DNA of 64,000 nt from Paenibacillus bovis (GCA_007679095.1 VEFU01000006.1:1-64000), one strand, 5' to 3'. Shown: positions 51,589 through 61,841, counted from the stretch's first letter. Notes: generated by a model not told the origin, from the letters alone. Numbers and translations are program-made.

Positions 51589-53268
51589 ATGAGAACGATA
51601 AAAGGAAAAATTGTATGCGGTTTCACCATTATTATCTTAATGGTATTCGCTGTAGTATCAGGTAATTATTATTTTACTTCTGTTTCCAATCAACAAACTC
51701 AAAACATCATTGATGATGAATTACCAATTATGCTAATTTCAAATAAAATTGGAACGAATATTCTGGAACGCATGTCTTTAGCACGTGGCTACGTATTATA
51801 TGGTCAAGCAAGCTATCTTACACAATTTGATATTGCAACTACAGAAATTAGAAATCTAGAAAAACAGCTTCTAGAAATAGACTCATCTCAAGTAACAAAA
51901 GATGCGATAAAATTAATAAGTGATTGGGAAGAAGAACTTGAAACGGAGGTTTTTTCCGTTTATCGAGATGGAGATAAAGATTTAGCCCTCCTCAATTTTA
52001 GAGACAAAGTTGAAAAAACTGGTAGTTTAGTGCATACCACTTTTACCGTATTAACGGACAATCAATCCAATAAAATCACGACAACAGCTAATGATGTGTT
52101 ATCAGGAAATAAACGGAATAACTATATAAGTATTTCAATTGCCTTAATGTCTCTTATCGTCGGAATTACGATTGCACTAATTATGGCTTCAACAATTTCC
52201 AAGCCAATTATCCAAGCTTCCAATCGTATGAAACTAATTGCAAATGGTGATTTAACTCATGATGATTTAAAGACAAAATCAAAAGATGAAGCTGGTATTC
52301 TTATTCATGCAGTGAACGATTTAAATCGAGAAATCCGCTCTATGGCAATGGAAATAAGAAATGCATCTAGTACAGTTATGCATCGAAGTGAGGAATTAAG
52401 TTTTTCTGCAAATGAAGTGAATTCTGGAAGTCAACAAGTTGCTACTACGATGGAAGAACTTTCACATGCTGCAGAAATTCAAGCTTCTTCCTCTTCTAAG
52501 CTTGCTGAATCAATGAAATCTTTAACTGAAAATATTCATAATGCAAATGTATATGGACAACGAGCAACTGAAGTGACGACAGAAGTGTTAGCGCTAACAG
52601 AAAAAGGTAATGAAGCCATGACCGAATCGATAGAAAAAATGCGACTTATCGATGAAAATGTATTGGCTGCTGTAGAAAAAGTACAGTCTCTTGATCAGCA
52701 CTCAAAGAAAATTTCACAGTTAGTTCAAGTTATTTCAGATATATCAGAACAAACAAACCTACTTGCCTTAAATGCTGCAATTGAAGCTGCTCGAGCAGGT
52801 GAGCATGGCAGAGGTTTTGCTGTTGTTGCCGGCGAAGTGAAAAAGCTTGCAGAGCAAGTCAATAGTTCCGTTGCTGATATTACAGCTATCGTCTCGACTA
52901 TTCAAAAAGAAACTTCGGAAGTCGTACAATCACTGAATAAAAGTTTCGAACAAGTTGAATCTGGTACCGAACAAATCAAGACAACTGGAACAGCTTTCGA
53001 ATTAATTACGACCTCTATTCAGAAAGTAGTGAGTCAAATACATACCATCTCTGCAGATCTTGATAATATCGCAAAAAGTACAGATGTTATGAATAGCTCC
53101 ATCTCTGATATAGCCAATATTTCCGATGAGTCTTCTGCAAGAGTGGAAGAAACAGCTGCATTTGCTGAGCAAACAACAAGTTCCATGCAAGAAATTGCAG
53201 CAAGCTCCGAATCTTTGTCTGCTGTATCTGTCGATTTAAATAAATTAATTACAAGATTTAAAGTATAA
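51589..53268 (+). CDS. Methyl-accepting chemotaxis protein
   Basis: Chemoreceptor of 559 residues. One membrane helix (about 8-28), an extracellular four-helix-bundle-type ligand domain (about 30-178) and a second membrane helix (about 180-202) precede a HAMP domain and the long cytoplasmic signalling coiled coil. The hairpin tip is the conserved [20 protein letters not shown] region near residue 385-405. The protein ends without the pentapeptide used for methylation enzyme docking in enterics. The ATG follows aaggggggaacatta. It is divergent from the PlcR-like regulator and has its own terminator. Confidence 0.95.
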   Translation: MRTIKGKIVCGFTIIILMVFAVVSGNYYFTSVSNQQTQNIIDDELPIMLISNKIGTNILERMSLARGYVLYGQASYLTQFDIATTEIRNLEKQLLEIDSSQVTKDAIKLISDWEEELETEVFSVYRDGDKDLALLNFRDKVEKTGSLVHTTFTVLTDNQSNKITTTANDVLSGNKRNNYISISIALMSLIVGITIALIMASTISKPIIQASNRMKLIANGDLTHDDLKTKSKDEAGILIHAVNDLNREIRSMAMEIRNASSTVMHRSEELSFSANEVNSGSQQVATTMEELSHAAEIQASSSSKLAESMKSLTENIHNANVYGQRATEVTTEVLALTEKGNEAMTESIEKMRLIDENVLAAVEKVQSLDQHSKKISQLVQVISDISEQTNLLALNAAIEAARAGEHGRGFAVVAGEVKKLAEQVNSSVADITAIVSTIQKETSEVVQSLNKSFEQVESGTEQIKTTGTAFELITTSIQKVVSQIHTISADLDNIAKSTDVMNSSISDIANISDESSARVEETAAFAEQTTSSMQEIAASSESLSAVSVDLNKLITRFKV

Positions 53269-53295
53269 AATTTTAAAACGACTATTAGTGTATGT

Positions 53296-53320
53296 AGTGT
53301 ATAACTATATGCACTTTTTT
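53296..53320 (+). terminator. Terminator after the chemoreceptor gene
   Basis: AGTGTATA-ACTA-TATGCACT (one G-U pair) is followed by six T bases, 28 bp after the stop. Confidence 0.75.
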
Positions 53321-53409
53321 ATATCCTATATTCATAATGGCAGTGAATCTTTTTCCTATACTTAATCGTACAAAATAGAGAAGTATAGAATGAGTAAGGA
53401 GTTGTTGTA

Positions 53410-55101
53410 ATGGAAAGTATTTTTCTATTTACATTAATTGTTTCCATCGTCTTTTCCATCATTATTCTTCCGTTTTACTCCAATCAATCGGAAAAGAAAG
53501 CAACTAGGAAACCTAAAAAAAGGAATATTATTTTAGAGGCAGCTTCTGTGTTTCTCGTAACATGGATTATTACCTTCCTCTTTTATTATCTTTCCAATAT
53601 AGACAGAACAATTAGTTCATTATGGCTATTATTAGTCATTGTCACCCTTTTAGGAACTATAATAGCTCAAGGACGAGAACGGATTGTTAAAGCTTGTCTA
53701 TTTTTAGCAAGTTTAATTTTTATGATTTATTTACTTATCGCACCTTTCTTCAATGCAAATCAAAAATACGAGACATCTAAAATGGATGAGCAAATTGAAA
53801 TAACTGCATTTGACGAAACGAAAACACCAGCAAGTGTTCCTCCCCAATTTGCCAGAAATAAAATGAAAAAGGCTTTTGGGCAAGTTCCAAATACTAGTTA
53901 TTACGAACTTGGTGAATTACAAATTCAAAAGGTAAACGGTGAATTTGTATATATCGCCCCCGTTGAATTTTCAGGACTATTCAAATGGAACAATGGGAAA
54001 ACAACTCCTGGATATTTCCAGATGAGTGCAACAGATGCTGCAAATAATCCAAAGTTTGTAAAAGCTGAAATGAGCTATACACCTTCAGCATACTTCCATA
54101 AGAATTTAGAACGTTATATACGTAATCAATATCCTGAATTCATATTCTATGGTGACCCACAATTAGAAGTAGATGATGACGGTACACCTTTTTATATTCG
54201 AACGTATGGAGACTTTATTTCTGCACGTAATGGCTTTGATATGAAAGGGATTGTTATGGTGAATCCTAAAAATGGTGAAACAGCTGTTTATTCCTTAGAC
54301 GAAGTCCCTGAATTTATAGATGGTGCAGTTTCACCAGAAGCAGTAAGCTTACAAAATAGTTATTTTGGAAAATACATTCACGGATTTTGGAACAGTGTAT
54401 TTGGAAAAAGAGATGTTAAACTTCCTTCTGATGAAGGTACTGAAGCTAATGTTAGTCCTATCTTTAATGAAGAAGGAAAGATGTATTACTTTACAGACTT
54501 CACTAGTCCAAAAGAAGGTGTTGATTCAATGTTAGGATATTCCTTAACGGATGCACGCACTGGTGAAGCAACATATTATACAGGAAATTTAGAAGAATCT
54601 TATATGGACTCACAAGGAGCACTTGAGATCATTGAAAAGAAATTTATCGAAAAGAAATGGTCTGGAGAAATGCCTGTACTATACAATTTTTATGGTGAAG
54701 CTAGTTGGTTAACACCTGTTCTCGATTCCAATGGATTCTTACAAAATTATTTCATTGTTTCAGCTGCTAACCCAGAAATTTCCGTTTTTGCGTCGACACC
54801 AAATGAAGCTTTAAAATTGTATAAAACCGCCCTACAACGTGGTGGTAGTACAGTGGACGGTTCTTCGAATGCAGAAGAAAAGCAGTTAAGCGGTACTGTG
54901 CTAAGAGTATATAAAGAAAAATCAGGAGACATAACAATCACGTCATTCTACTTAAATAATGACCAAAACTTTATCGTATCATCGGAAAATTCACCTCTTT
55001 CGATATACCTCGAATCAGGTGATAATGTGACTATCACATATCTAGATACAGGTGATATTTTCCTCCCTGTTAAAGATCTTACGATAGAAGGACTACAGTA
55101 G
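53410..55101 (+). CDS. Conserved-looking membrane protein with large outer domain, function unknown
   Basis: I cannot name this 563-residue protein. It has four membrane helices at the front (about 4-22, 42-62, 72-90 and 96-115), then a large hydrophilic part (about 120-563) that is probably outside the cell. The latter has repeated beta-rich patterns such as GIVMVNPKNGETAVYSLDEV and LGYSLTDARTGEATYYTG, which recall PepSY-like or folding-chaperone-like units, but this is only a resemblance. The C-terminal 90 residues look like a small beta barrel (SGTVLRVYKEKSGDITITSF). ATG after aaggagttgttgta. It is transcribed alone and ends at a terminator. Confidence 0.8.
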   Translation: MESIFLFTLIVSIVFSIIILPFYSNQSEKKATRKPKKRNIILEAASVFLVTWIITFLFYYLSNIDRTISSLWLLLVIVTLLGTIIAQGRERIVKACLFLASLIFMIYLLIAPFFNANQKYETSKMDEQIEITAFDETKTPASVPPQFARNKMKKAFGQVPNTSYYELGELQIQKVNGEFVYIAPVEFSGLFKWNNGKTTPGYFQMSATDAANNPKFVKAEMSYTPSAYFHKNLERYIRNQYPEFIFYGDPQLEVDDDGTPFYIRTYGDFISARNGFDMKGIVMVNPKNGETAVYSLDEVPEFIDGAVSPEAVSLQNSYFGKYIHGFWNSVFGKRDVKLPSDEGTEANVSPIFNEEGKMYYFTDFTSPKEGVDSMLGYSLTDARTGEATYYTGNLEESYMDSQGALEIIEKKFIEKKWSGEMPVLYNFYGEASWLTPVLDSNGFLQNYFIVSAANPEISVFASTPNEALKLYKTALQRGGSTVDGSSNAEEKQLSGTVLRVYKEKSGDITITSFYLNNDQNFIVSSENSPLSIYLESGDNVTITYLDTGDIFLPVKDLTIEGLQ

Positions 55102-55109
55102 AACAAATA

Positions 55110-55163
55110 ATCACCAACCATCATGAATCAAATAAATATTTATGATAGTTGGTGATATTTTTT
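55110..55163 (+). terminator. Terminator after the membrane protein gene
   Basis: ATCACCAAC with CATCATGA and TTATGATAGTTGGTGAT form a long hairpin followed by ATTTTTTA. Confidence 0.85.
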
Positions 55164-55217
55164 AATACCAAGCTTAAAATATGAAAACAGATTTAATAAA
55201 AGAAAGGGGTTTGGTGT

Positions 55218-55541
55218 GTGATTATAATTGTTACAACTGAAAATGTAGCAAACCATAAAGTGAAGGAAGTGTTAGGACCAGTCTTCGGCCTAACAGTAAG
55301 GGCTAGAGGTATAGGTAAAGATATAGTTGCATCACTGAAAGGTCTAGTAGGTGGTGAAATAAATCAATACACCGAGATGTTAGAAGATGCTAGGAAACAA
55401 GCGATGGATCGTATGGTGGAGAGTGCACGAGCAATGGGAGCAAATGCAATTATCATGATGCGATTTGATTCAGGAGAGATTGGGCAAAATATGAGTGAGA
55501 TTGTTGCTTACGGCACTGCTGTAATCATTGAAAAGGAATAA
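55218..55541 (+). CDS. YbjQ-family (UPF0145) heavy-metal-binding-like protein
   Basis: Protein of 107 residues in the YbjQ/UPF0145 family. Marks are the early strand IIVTTENVANHKV, the GPVFGLTVRARG turn and the later helix-strand AMGANAIIMMRFDS and VAYGTAVII. Family proteins form pentamers of unknown purpose; metal binding has been proposed on fold grounds only. Start GTG at 55218 follows gaaaggggtttggt. The small membrane protein gene begins six bases after its stop, so the two form an operon. Confidence 0.9.
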   Translation: MIIIVTTENVANHKVKEVLGPVFGLTVRARGIGKDIVASLKGLVGGEINQYTEMLEDARKQAMDRMVESARAMGANAIIMMRFDSGEIGQNMSEIVAYGTAVIIEKE

Positions 55542-55546
55542 CATTA

Positions 55547-55786
55547 ATGGATTGGATAATAGGGTTTTATGGAATTCAAATCATAATTTTAATTGTTTTA
55601 ATTATAGGGTCCTGGTTCGTTTGGGATCGTAGATTTAAAATAAAACATGGTAAACAAGTACCAGAAGGATTTATACGCACGAAAGAAGTTTCGATCGATC
55701 CTACAACGAAAAAGAAATTAATTGTATACTATAATCCTGATACTGGAGAACGTTTTTATAAGGAAGATACCTCAAATAATGAATAG
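55547..55786 (+). CDS. Small membrane protein of unknown function
   Basis: Protein of 79 residues with one N-terminal membrane helix (about 7-25, ending in SWFVWDRR) and a hydrophilic tail rich in Lys and Asp, where KEVSIDPTTKKKLIVYYNPDTGERFY looks like a short beta hairpin. I do not know its family. It begins six bases after the YbjQ-like gene stop and is very likely co-expressed with it. The ATG follows aaaaggaataacatta. Confidence 0.7.
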   Translation: MDWIIGFYGIQIIILIVLIIGSWFVWDRRFKIKHGKQVPEGFIRTKEVSIDPTTKKKLIVYYNPDTGERFYKEDTSNNE

Positions 55787-55801
55787 TGTACGAAAGAAAA
55801 T

Positions 55802-55834
55802 ATGCCAGGCTAGTTTGTTTTGATAGTCTGGCAT
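55802..55834. terminator. Terminator between small membrane protein and Staygreen-like genes
   Basis: ATGCCAGGCTA and TAGTCTGGCAT form an 11-pair hairpin with one G-U pair; the minus-strand tail ATTTTCTTTC is the T-richer one. Confidence 0.7.
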
Positions 55835-55851
55835 CACATTTTGTTATCGTA

Positions 55852-56307
55852 TTAGAAATAATTCCTAGGCGTACCCATTTGCTTTAATGTACACAAGTAC
55901 GGTATATGGGAATCACATTGTACGAAAATAGGGGCGTCCATGAGCCAAGGAGCATACTTAAATATAGAATGGTCTGCTTGAAAAATTGTAGCAAGCATAT
56001 TTGGAAGTTCCGATAACATACGCTCATATCTATTACGAGCATCAGCCTCGCTCATCCCTTCTCTACTGATGAGCAATTCACCGGAAAGAACATACTCACC
56101 CAATTTTGGTAGCCATTCAGCGATGAAAACGTCCTCTCGATTATTTGGATATTTATTTAAGTTATACTTACTTCCGATTGATAAGACTTTCGATATTTCC
56201 GAATCTATTCCAGATAAGGTATACTTCCTTCCATCCACAGGTCCATAGGAGGTTGCGGGTGGAATAATCATGACAGTAAATTGATCAGACCGTAACTTTT
56301 CCATCAT
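55852..56307 (-). CDS. Possible Staygreen-like protein
   Basis: Protein of 151 residues without membrane helix or signal peptide. The pattern RKYTLSGIDSEISKVLSIG, later FIAEWLPKLGEY, then LPNMLATIFQADHSIFKYAPWLMDAPIFVQCDS reminds me of the Staygreen family (plant Mg-dechelatases with bacterial homologs), with its R-Y-T-L opening and APIxV ending. The match is from memory and incomplete, so the call is tentative. ATG after ggggagcagc. It is transcribed toward its terminator and has no metabolic neighbours; the arg operon ends 121 bp downstream of its start side. Confidence 0.45.
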   Translation of the reverse strand: MMEKLRSDQFTVMIIPPATSYGPVDGRKYTLSGIDSEISKVLSIGSKYNLNKYPNNREDVFIAEWLPKLGEYVLSGELLISREGMSEADARNRYERMLSELPNMLATIFQADHSIFKYAPWLMDAPIFVQCDSHIPYLCTLKQMGTPRNYF

Positions 56308-56359
56308 GCTGCTCCCCTTTTTATTTCATTCAAATCCCACTTAATAAAGGATAAAAAAA

Positions 56360-56406
56360 CCAAAAAAGCACTTGTCAATAGGATTACTCCATTATATGAC
56401 AAGTGC
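56360..56406 (-). terminator. Terminator of the arginine operon
   Basis: Perfect arms gcacttgtca and tgacaagtgc are followed on the minus strand by TTTTTTGGTTTTTTT, 22 bp after argF. Confidence 0.85.
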
Positions 56407-56427
56407 CTATTAGTGGTTACATACGGT

Positions 56428-57372
56428 TTAGCCCATTAAGGCGACCATCAATGCTTTTTGAGCATGAAGACGATTTTCTGCTTCCTCAAACACGAGTGAT
56501 TGTGGTCCATCAATTACTTCTGCTGATACCTCTTGTCCACGTTTAGCTGGCAAGCAGTGCAAAAATATCGCATCCTCTTTTGCATAAGACATTAATTCTT
56601 GATTGACCTGATAACCTTGAAATGCTTGCAATCTAACTTCTTGCTCGTCTTCCCAGCCCATACTTGCCCAAACATCTGTATAGACTGCGTCAGCATTTGC
56701 TACTGCTTCCTCAGGTTGATTTGTTACAACAATCTTTGCGCCTGTTTCTAGAGCAATTTCTAGAGCTAATTCTACGATACTAGGATTTGGTTCATATCCC
56801 TTAGGAGAAGCAATAGAACAATGTACTCCAGTCTTTGCACAGCCGATCAATAAAGAATGAGCCATATTATTTCCGTCACCGACATAAGCTAATTTGTTCC
56901 CTTTTAATTCTCCCTTTACCTCATAAAGTGTTAAAAGGTCAGCTAATACTTGGCATGGATGAAAGTCATCCGTAAGAGCATTAATTACTGGTACGGTTGA
57001 ATTTGCTGCTAATTCTTCTACACCACTATGTTCGTGGGCTCGAATCATAATACCATCTACATAACGAGATAGAACCTTTGCAGTATCAGGAACTGTTTCT
57101 CCTCTGCCTAATTGAATATCGGTGCGACTCAAAAATAACGCATGTCCGCCGAGTTGATTCATCCCTACTTCAAACGATACACGCGTTCTTGTAGAAGATT
57201 TTTCAAAAATCATCGCTAATGTCTTACCGCTTAAATACAGATGAGGTTTTCCTTCTTTTTGCATTTTCTTTAGTTGGACTGCATCTTCGATTAACTGAAG
57301 TATTTCATCAGAACTCAAATCCGCCAATGTTAATAAATGCTTTCCCTTTAAATTACTTTTTATATATTCCAC
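56428..57372 (-). CDS. argF: Ornithine carbamoyltransferase
   Basis: Makes citrulline from ornithine and carbamoyl phosphate, 314 residues, normal length, cytoplasmic trimer. The carbamoyl-phosphate loop is [13 protein letters not shown] (about 55-67), followed by HPCQVLADL, and the ornithine-side loop HCLPAKRG lies near residue 268. It is the last of the five arginine genes, 49 bp after argD, and is followed by the operon terminator. With argJ present, ornithine is formed by acetyl transfer rather than deacetylation. The carbamoyl phosphate synthase genes are not in this operon. Confidence 0.97.
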   Translation of the reverse strand: MEYIKSNLKGKHLLTLADLSSDEILQLIEDAVQLKKMQKEGKPHLYLSGKTLAMIFEKSSTRTRVSFEVGMNQLGGHALFLSRTDIQLGRGETVPDTAKVLSRYVDGIMIRAHEHSGVEELAANSTVPVINALTDDFHPCQVLADLLTLYEVKGELKGNKLAYVGDGNNMAHSLLIGCAKTGVHCSIASPKGYEPNPSIVELALEIALETGAKIVVTNQPEEAVANADAVYTDVWASMGWEDEQEVRLQAFQGYQVNQELMSYAKEDAIFLHCLPAKRGQEVSAEVIDGPQSLVFEEAENRLHAQKALMVALMG

Positions 57373-57421
57373 GTAATCACCCTTTACAAAAACATCCTAG
57401 TTGTTTGTTCAATAATAATCG

Positions 57422-58588
57422 TCACTTTTGGGAACTAGACGCTGTACTATTTGTAATGACTGTCTTAGCAATTATTTCAATTGCACTATCTAACTCTTCG
57501 ATTGACACTGTTAAAGGTGGAAGAAGTCTCAGTACATTTGGACCTGCAGATAAAGCAAGTAGTCCCTGCTCACGTAAAATCGGGAGTAACGGAGCAATCT
57601 CCTCTGTAAATTCAAGACCAAACATTAACCCTTTATAACGAATTGCTACTAAATCTGATACATCCTTTAATTCATCAAGTAATCTTTTATACAAGTAATT
57701 ACCTTTTGCTTCGACTTCCTTTAAAAATTCGTTATCAAAGGCAATCTCTAATGTTGCATTAGCTGCTGTCATTGCCAATGGATTTCCACCAAAAGTAGAG
57801 CCGTGACTTCCTGGACCAAAAACTTCGTATAATTCTTTTTTGGCGATAATTGCTCCTGTTGGAAATCCATTTCCTAAGCCTTTAGCAGAAGTTATTATAT
57901 CTGGGGAGATGTGATAGTGTTGATAAGCAAACGGAGCTCCAGTTCGACCAATTCCTGTTTGTACCTCATCCACGATTAACAATACATTATGTTGGCGACA
58001 TAAATTTTCGACAACTACTAGGAATGCTGGATCGGCAATATTGACTCCACCTTCACCCTGAATTACTTCCAACATGACAGCTGCTGTATTTTCATCAATT
58101 TCCTTCTCTAAAGCATCAATATCATTGTATGGCAAATGCACAAATGTCTCTAACATTTTACCAAAACCAACTTTCACCTTATCTTGCCCCGTAGCAGCCA
58201 TCGTTCCAAATGTGCGACCATGGAAAGACTTCATAAAAGTGATAACTTTCGATTTGCCTGTATGTTTACGAGCTAATTTTATTGCTGCTTCATTTGCTTC
58301 TGCTCCGCTATTACAGAAAAACACAGCTCCACCATTTGAATATTTCGTTAATTTTTCTGCTACTTTTTCTTGTAATGAACTTTCAAATAAATTGGATGTA
58401 TGCCAGATTTTATTCAACTGTGTTGTCGTTGCCTCCACTACATGAGGATGACAATGGCCAAGATTACATACTCCAATTCCGGATGTGAAGTCTATAAATT
58501 CTTTTCCTTTTGAATCTATTACTTTCGTACCTTTACCTTCGACAAGTTCAATATCCCAGCGCCCATAATTATTAAATAAATATGTCAT
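57422..58588 (-). CDS. argD: Acetylornithine aminotransferase
   Basis: Pyridoxal-phosphate enzyme of 388 residues that converts N-acetylglutamate semialdehyde to N-acetylornithine. The PLP pocket reads FCNSGAEANEAAIKLAR (about 91-107), LLIVDEVQTGIGRTG (about 205-219), and the Schiff-base lysine is in ITSAKGLGNGFP (about residue 239). Length and position between argB and argF are as in other Bacilli. The start ATG follows argB by one base. Ornithine aminotransferases look alike, but the operon setting fixes the role. Confidence 0.95.
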   Translation of the reverse strand: MTYLFNNYGRWDIELVEGKGTKVIDSKGKEFIDFTSGIGVCNLGHCHPHVVEATTTQLNKIWHTSNLFESSLQEKVAEKLTKYSNGGAVFFCNSGAEANEAAIKLARKHTGKSKVITFMKSFHGRTFGTMAATGQDKVKVGFGKMLETFVHLPYNDIDALEKEIDENTAAVMLEVIQGEGGVNIADPAFLVVVENLCRQHNVLLIVDEVQTGIGRTGAPFAYQHYHISPDIITSAKGLGNGFPTGAIIAKKELYEVFGPGSHGSTFGGNPLAMTAANATLEIAFDNEFLKEVEAKGNYLYKRLLDELKDVSDLVAIRYKGLMFGLEFTEEIAPLLPILREQGLLALSAGPNVLRLLPPLTVSIEELDSAIEIIAKTVITNSTASSSQK

Positions 58589-58589
58589 A

Positions 58590-59369
58590 TTAATTCACAA
58601 TCTCCAATTCTTTGCGGATTGTCGTTCCTACGATTTTTTTGCCATCTAATAGGTAAGACTGCCCACTAACAATCATCGCTTCGGTCATACCACCTTCAAG
58701 ACTGTGTAATGCAGCTTTGACCTTTGGTATCATACCACCAGAAATTGTCCCGTCATCAATCAATGACAGCATTTCTTTTGATGTGGCAGTTTCAACAATT
58801 TCGTTATTTTTTAACACTCCTGGAACATCTGTTACGAATAATATTTTACTAGCTTTAACAGCAACTGCTATTGCTGCAGCTGCTGTGTCTGCATTAATAT
58901 TTAATAGTTCGTCTCCATTATTATTAATGGCAATTGGCGAAATTACTGGAACTAAACCAATCGATGTTAAATTATACAAAATGGTTTCATTCACTGCTGT
59001 TATATCACCAACAAAACCTAACTTTTCTTTATCAATTGCTTTAGCTTTTAGTAATCCTCCATCAGACCCAGTAATGCCAATCGCATTAATTCCATTTGCT
59101 TGTAAACCACGAACTAATTGATTAGTGATAGATCCGGATAGTACCATTTCAACTACGTTCATTACTTCATCAGTCGTTTTTCGTAATCCATTTACAAATT
59201 CAGATTCTATTTGCAAGCTCTCGAGCATCTTGTTAATGGCAGGTCCGCCACCATGAACGATGATGGGTTTCAAGCCGTTGCTTTGCAATTTTTTTATACT
59301 ATCAAAAAATTCAGTTGACAGCGTGTCAATCATGCTGCCACCACATTTAATTACAATCATTCCATCCAT
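58590..59369 (-). CDS. argB: Acetylglutamate kinase
   Basis: Phosphorylates N-acetylglutamate, the second step of arginine synthesis; 259 residues, the normal length of the arginine-insensitive form, since the N-terminal helix of inhibited hexameric enzymes is absent. The amino-acid-kinase motifs are VIKCGGSMID, IVHGGGPAINKML and INADTAAAAIA, with the ATP-site lysine in GGMIPKVKAAL. ATG 59369 follows gagggaggagcttaatc. It is one base from argD and 25 bp after argJ. Confidence 0.96.
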   Translation of the reverse strand: MDGMIVIKCGGSMIDTLSTEFFDSIKKLQSNGLKPIIVHGGGPAINKMLESLQIESEFVNGLRKTTDEVMNVVEMVLSGSITNQLVRGLQANGINAIGITGSDGGLLKAKAIDKEKLGFVGDITAVNETILYNLTSIGLVPVISPIAINNNGDELLNINADTAAAAIAVAVKASKILFVTDVPGVLKNNEIVETATSKEMLSLIDDGTISGGMIPKVKAALHSLEGGMTEAMIVSGQSYLLDGKKIVGTTIRKELEIVN

Positions 59370-59394
59370 GATTAAGCTCCTCCCTCTTCAAGAA

Positions 59395-60624
59395 TTATGT
59401 TCGATAACTTGCATTAATCCGTACATAATCGTACGTTAAATCACAACCCCAAGCTTTCCCAATACCTGTTCCAATATTCAAGTTAATATGAATGTCCACC
59501 TCTGAATGAGTCAAATAATTACTTAGTACAGCTTCTTCATAATTTACTGGCTCACTATTCATTAGCAATTGATGTGGACCTATTTTTATGTCAATGGTCA
59601 ACGGGTTAATCGTCATCCCGCTTCTTCCTACTGCCATCATTAATCGACCCCAGTTAGGATCTGCACCATATATCATTGTTTTCACTAAATCAGAGCCTAC
59701 AACTGTCTTTGCAATTTTCCCAGCCTCGTCATCGTTTAACGCCCCTACAACATTTACTTCTATTAATTTAGTTGCTCCCTCACCATCACGAGCTATCATG
59801 ATTGCTAAGTCTTGGCAAACTTGATTTAGTATGTGTAAAAACTTATCCCATTCTGGATGTTCTGGTGTGAGTGACGAATTGTTTGCTAATCCACTCGCCA
59901 TTACAATAACCATATCATTTGTAGAAGTATCGCCATCCACAGTGATGCGGTTAAATGTTTTGTTCGTAACTTCTTTTAAAGCTGCTTGTAAGTGAACATG
60001 TGGAATATTTGCATCGGTAGTTATAAAACCAAGCATTGTTGCCATATTCGGAGCAATCATACCAGATCCCTTCGCAGATCCACCCATTGTTATTTTTACT
60101 CCATCAATAACAGTTTCATAACATGTTGTTTTACTACATGTATCTGTCGTTAATATTGCTTCATTAAAATTCTCAGCACCCTGAATTGTTTTTTGCGGAT
60201 CCAAATTATCAATTCCTGGGATTATCTTCTCCATTGGCATTTTCTCTCCAATAACACCAGTAGAAGCAACTGCCACATAATGATTGTTAATAGAAAATAT
60301 ATTAGCAACAGCATCTCTCATCGCCATCGCATCAAGAAATCCTTGCTTACCTGTACATGCATTAGCATTTCCACTATTAATTACTACCGCTTGTAATTTA
60401 CCTTCATATCCAATGCTTTCCTTTGTAACAGTTAGAGGAGCAGCAATAATTTGGTTCAATGTATAGACGGCTGCAGCTTCCGCTGGAACATCGCAATATA
60501 TTAAACCTAGATCATTGCGTTTCCGCTTTACCTTCGTATGAAGGCCAGTTGCAGAAAAGCCTAGCGGTGAAACAATGCTTCCTTCTTCTACTTTGATTAA
60601 TTGCTGATTACTTGTTGTTTGCAT
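59395..60624 (-). CDS. argJ: Bifunctional glutamate N-acetyltransferase/ornithine acetyltransferase
   Basis: Recycles the acetyl group from N-acetylornithine to glutamate, 409 residues before self-cleavage. The autocleavage site is the Ala-Thr step in MIAPNMATMLGF (about residues 190-201); the Thr becomes the nucleophile of the beta chain. The oxyanion Thr-Gly region is in VASTGVIG (about 115-122). The C-terminal fold marks include VDGDTSTNDM. It follows argC by 23 bp. Its presence means the cyclic pathway is used and explains why no separate argA or argE is needed here. Confidence 0.96.
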   Translation of the reverse strand: MQTTSNQQLIKVEEGSIVSPLGFSATGLHTKVKRKRNDLGLIYCDVPAEAAAVYTLNQIIAAPLTVTKESIGYEGKLQAVVINSGNANACTGKQGFLDAMAMRDAVANIFSINNHYVAVASTGVIGEKMPMEKIIPGIDNLDPQKTIQGAENFNEAILTTDTCSKTTCYETVIDGVKITMGGSAKGSGMIAPNMATMLGFITTDANIPHVHLQAALKEVTNKTFNRITVDGDTSTNDMVIVMASGLANNSSLTPEHPEWDKFLHILNQVCQDLAIMIARDGEGATKLIEVNVVGALNDDEAGKIAKTVVGSDLVKTMIYGADPNWGRLMMAVGRSGMTINPLTIDIKIGPHQLLMNSEPVNYEEAVLSNYLTHSEVDIHINLNIGTGIGKAWGCDLTYDYVRINASYRT

Positions 60625-60647
60625 AATTTTACACTCCTCTAATGGTG

Positions 60648-61685
60648 TTATGGATAAACTGGGCTGAACTTCAATCCAGCAGTTTCCTCAAAACCGAACA
60701 TAATATTTGCATTTTGTACTGCTTGACTTGCAGCACCTTTCATTAAGTTATCGATAACAGAGACGATGGTAACTCTCCCTGTACGTTCATCAAATGATAT
60801 TCCAATATCACAGTAATTGGAAGCTGTTACTTCTTTTGTTGCTGGGAATATTCCCATTTCTCTTACTCTTACAAATGGTTCATTTCTATAAAACTCTGAA
60901 AATAGATTCCACACATCATCTTCCGTTACATCCGTATTTACATTTCCATAAATAGTTGCCATAATACCTCGAGTCATCGGAATCAAATGGGTTTGGAATG
61001 TGATTGGTGAAGAATATCCAAACTTATTCAACATTTGCTCAATTTCTGGTATATGTTGATGTTTATTCACCTTATAAATCTTTAAATTCTCGTTTAATTC
61101 ACTGTATATGGTTGCTAAGCTTGGTGACTGTCCAGCTCCTGATACTCCTGATTTAGCATCTATAATGACGGATCCTTCTACAAGCCATCCTGACTGTGCT
61201 AAAGGTGCTAATCCTAGTAATGTTGCTGTTGGATAGCATCCAGGATTGGATATGAATTGTGTTCCAGTTTGAACATCCTTTCGATTTAGCTCTGGAAGAC
61301 AATATACAGCTTTTTCAATCCATTCAGTTGGAGCAGCCTCTTTTTGATACCAATGCTCATAATCTTCTGTGTTTTTTAATCGAAAATCACCTGATACATC
61401 TATTACTTTGCACCCAGCTTCTAATAACGAAGGAGCGAGCTTTGTAGCGACTCCAGATGGTGCTGCTAAAAATACAAGATCTGTATCTTCCGCTATTTTA
61501 TTCGGATCAATTTCCTCTAATGTATTTGGTACAATACCTGTTAAATGTGGGTAATGTTCCTGGATCATTTTACCTTGTTGTGATGAGGAATAAATTGCTG
61601 AGATTGTAAATTCTGGATGTGAATTTAATATACGAAGTAACTCAGCCCCTCCATATCCTGTTGCTCCAATAATTCCAACTTTCAT
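60648..61685 (-). CDS. argC: N-acetyl-gamma-glutamyl-phosphate reductase
   Basis: NADPH-dependent reductase of 345 residues for the third step of arginine synthesis. The NADP fold opens with VGIIGATGYGGAELLRIL, the catalytic cysteine lies in ISNPGCYPTATLLGL (about residue 148) and the substrate loop is SGVSGAGQSP. It is the first gene of argCJBDF. The ATG follows aggagtgaataaaaa. The promoter upstream overlaps an ArgR-type operator, so it should be repressed by arginine. Confidence 0.97.
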   Translation of the reverse strand: MKVGIIGATGYGGAELLRILNSHPEFTISAIYSSSQQGKMIQEHYPHLTGIVPNTLEEIDPNKIAEDTDLVFLAAPSGVATKLAPSLLEAGCKVIDVSGDFRLKNTEDYEHWYQKEAAPTEWIEKAVYCLPELNRKDVQTGTQFISNPGCYPTATLLGLAPLAQSGWLVEGSVIIDAKSGVSGAGQSPSLATIYSELNENLKIYKVNKHQHIPEIEQMLNKFGYSSPITFQTHLIPMTRGIMATIYGNVNTDVTEDDVWNLFSEFYRNEPFVRVREMGIFPATKEVTASNYCDIGISFDERTGRVTIVSVIDNLMKGAASQAVQNANIMFGFEETAGLKFSPVYP

Positions 61686-61808
61686 TTTTTATTCACTCCT
61701 ATAAATGAGTAGCGCATATGTATAATTTCAGTATGATATGTTTCAAACACATTGTTTGTAAAACAATGGTTATCAATAAATACATTAAAAATAATGATGA
61801 TGTTTATT

Positions 61809-61841
61809 ATTATACTGTGAATAAAAATAAATACAATAGTA
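61809..61841 (-). promoter_or_regulatory. Promoter and ARG box of the arginine operon
   Basis: On the minus strand TTGTAT (61836-61831) and TATAAT (61814-61809) are 16 bp apart. The plus strand across them reads tgtgaataaaaataaatac, close to the Bacillus ArgR/AhrC box (CATGAATAAAAATKCAA), so repressor would cover the promoter. A second similar AT-rich site lies near 61778-61796. Confidence 0.7.
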
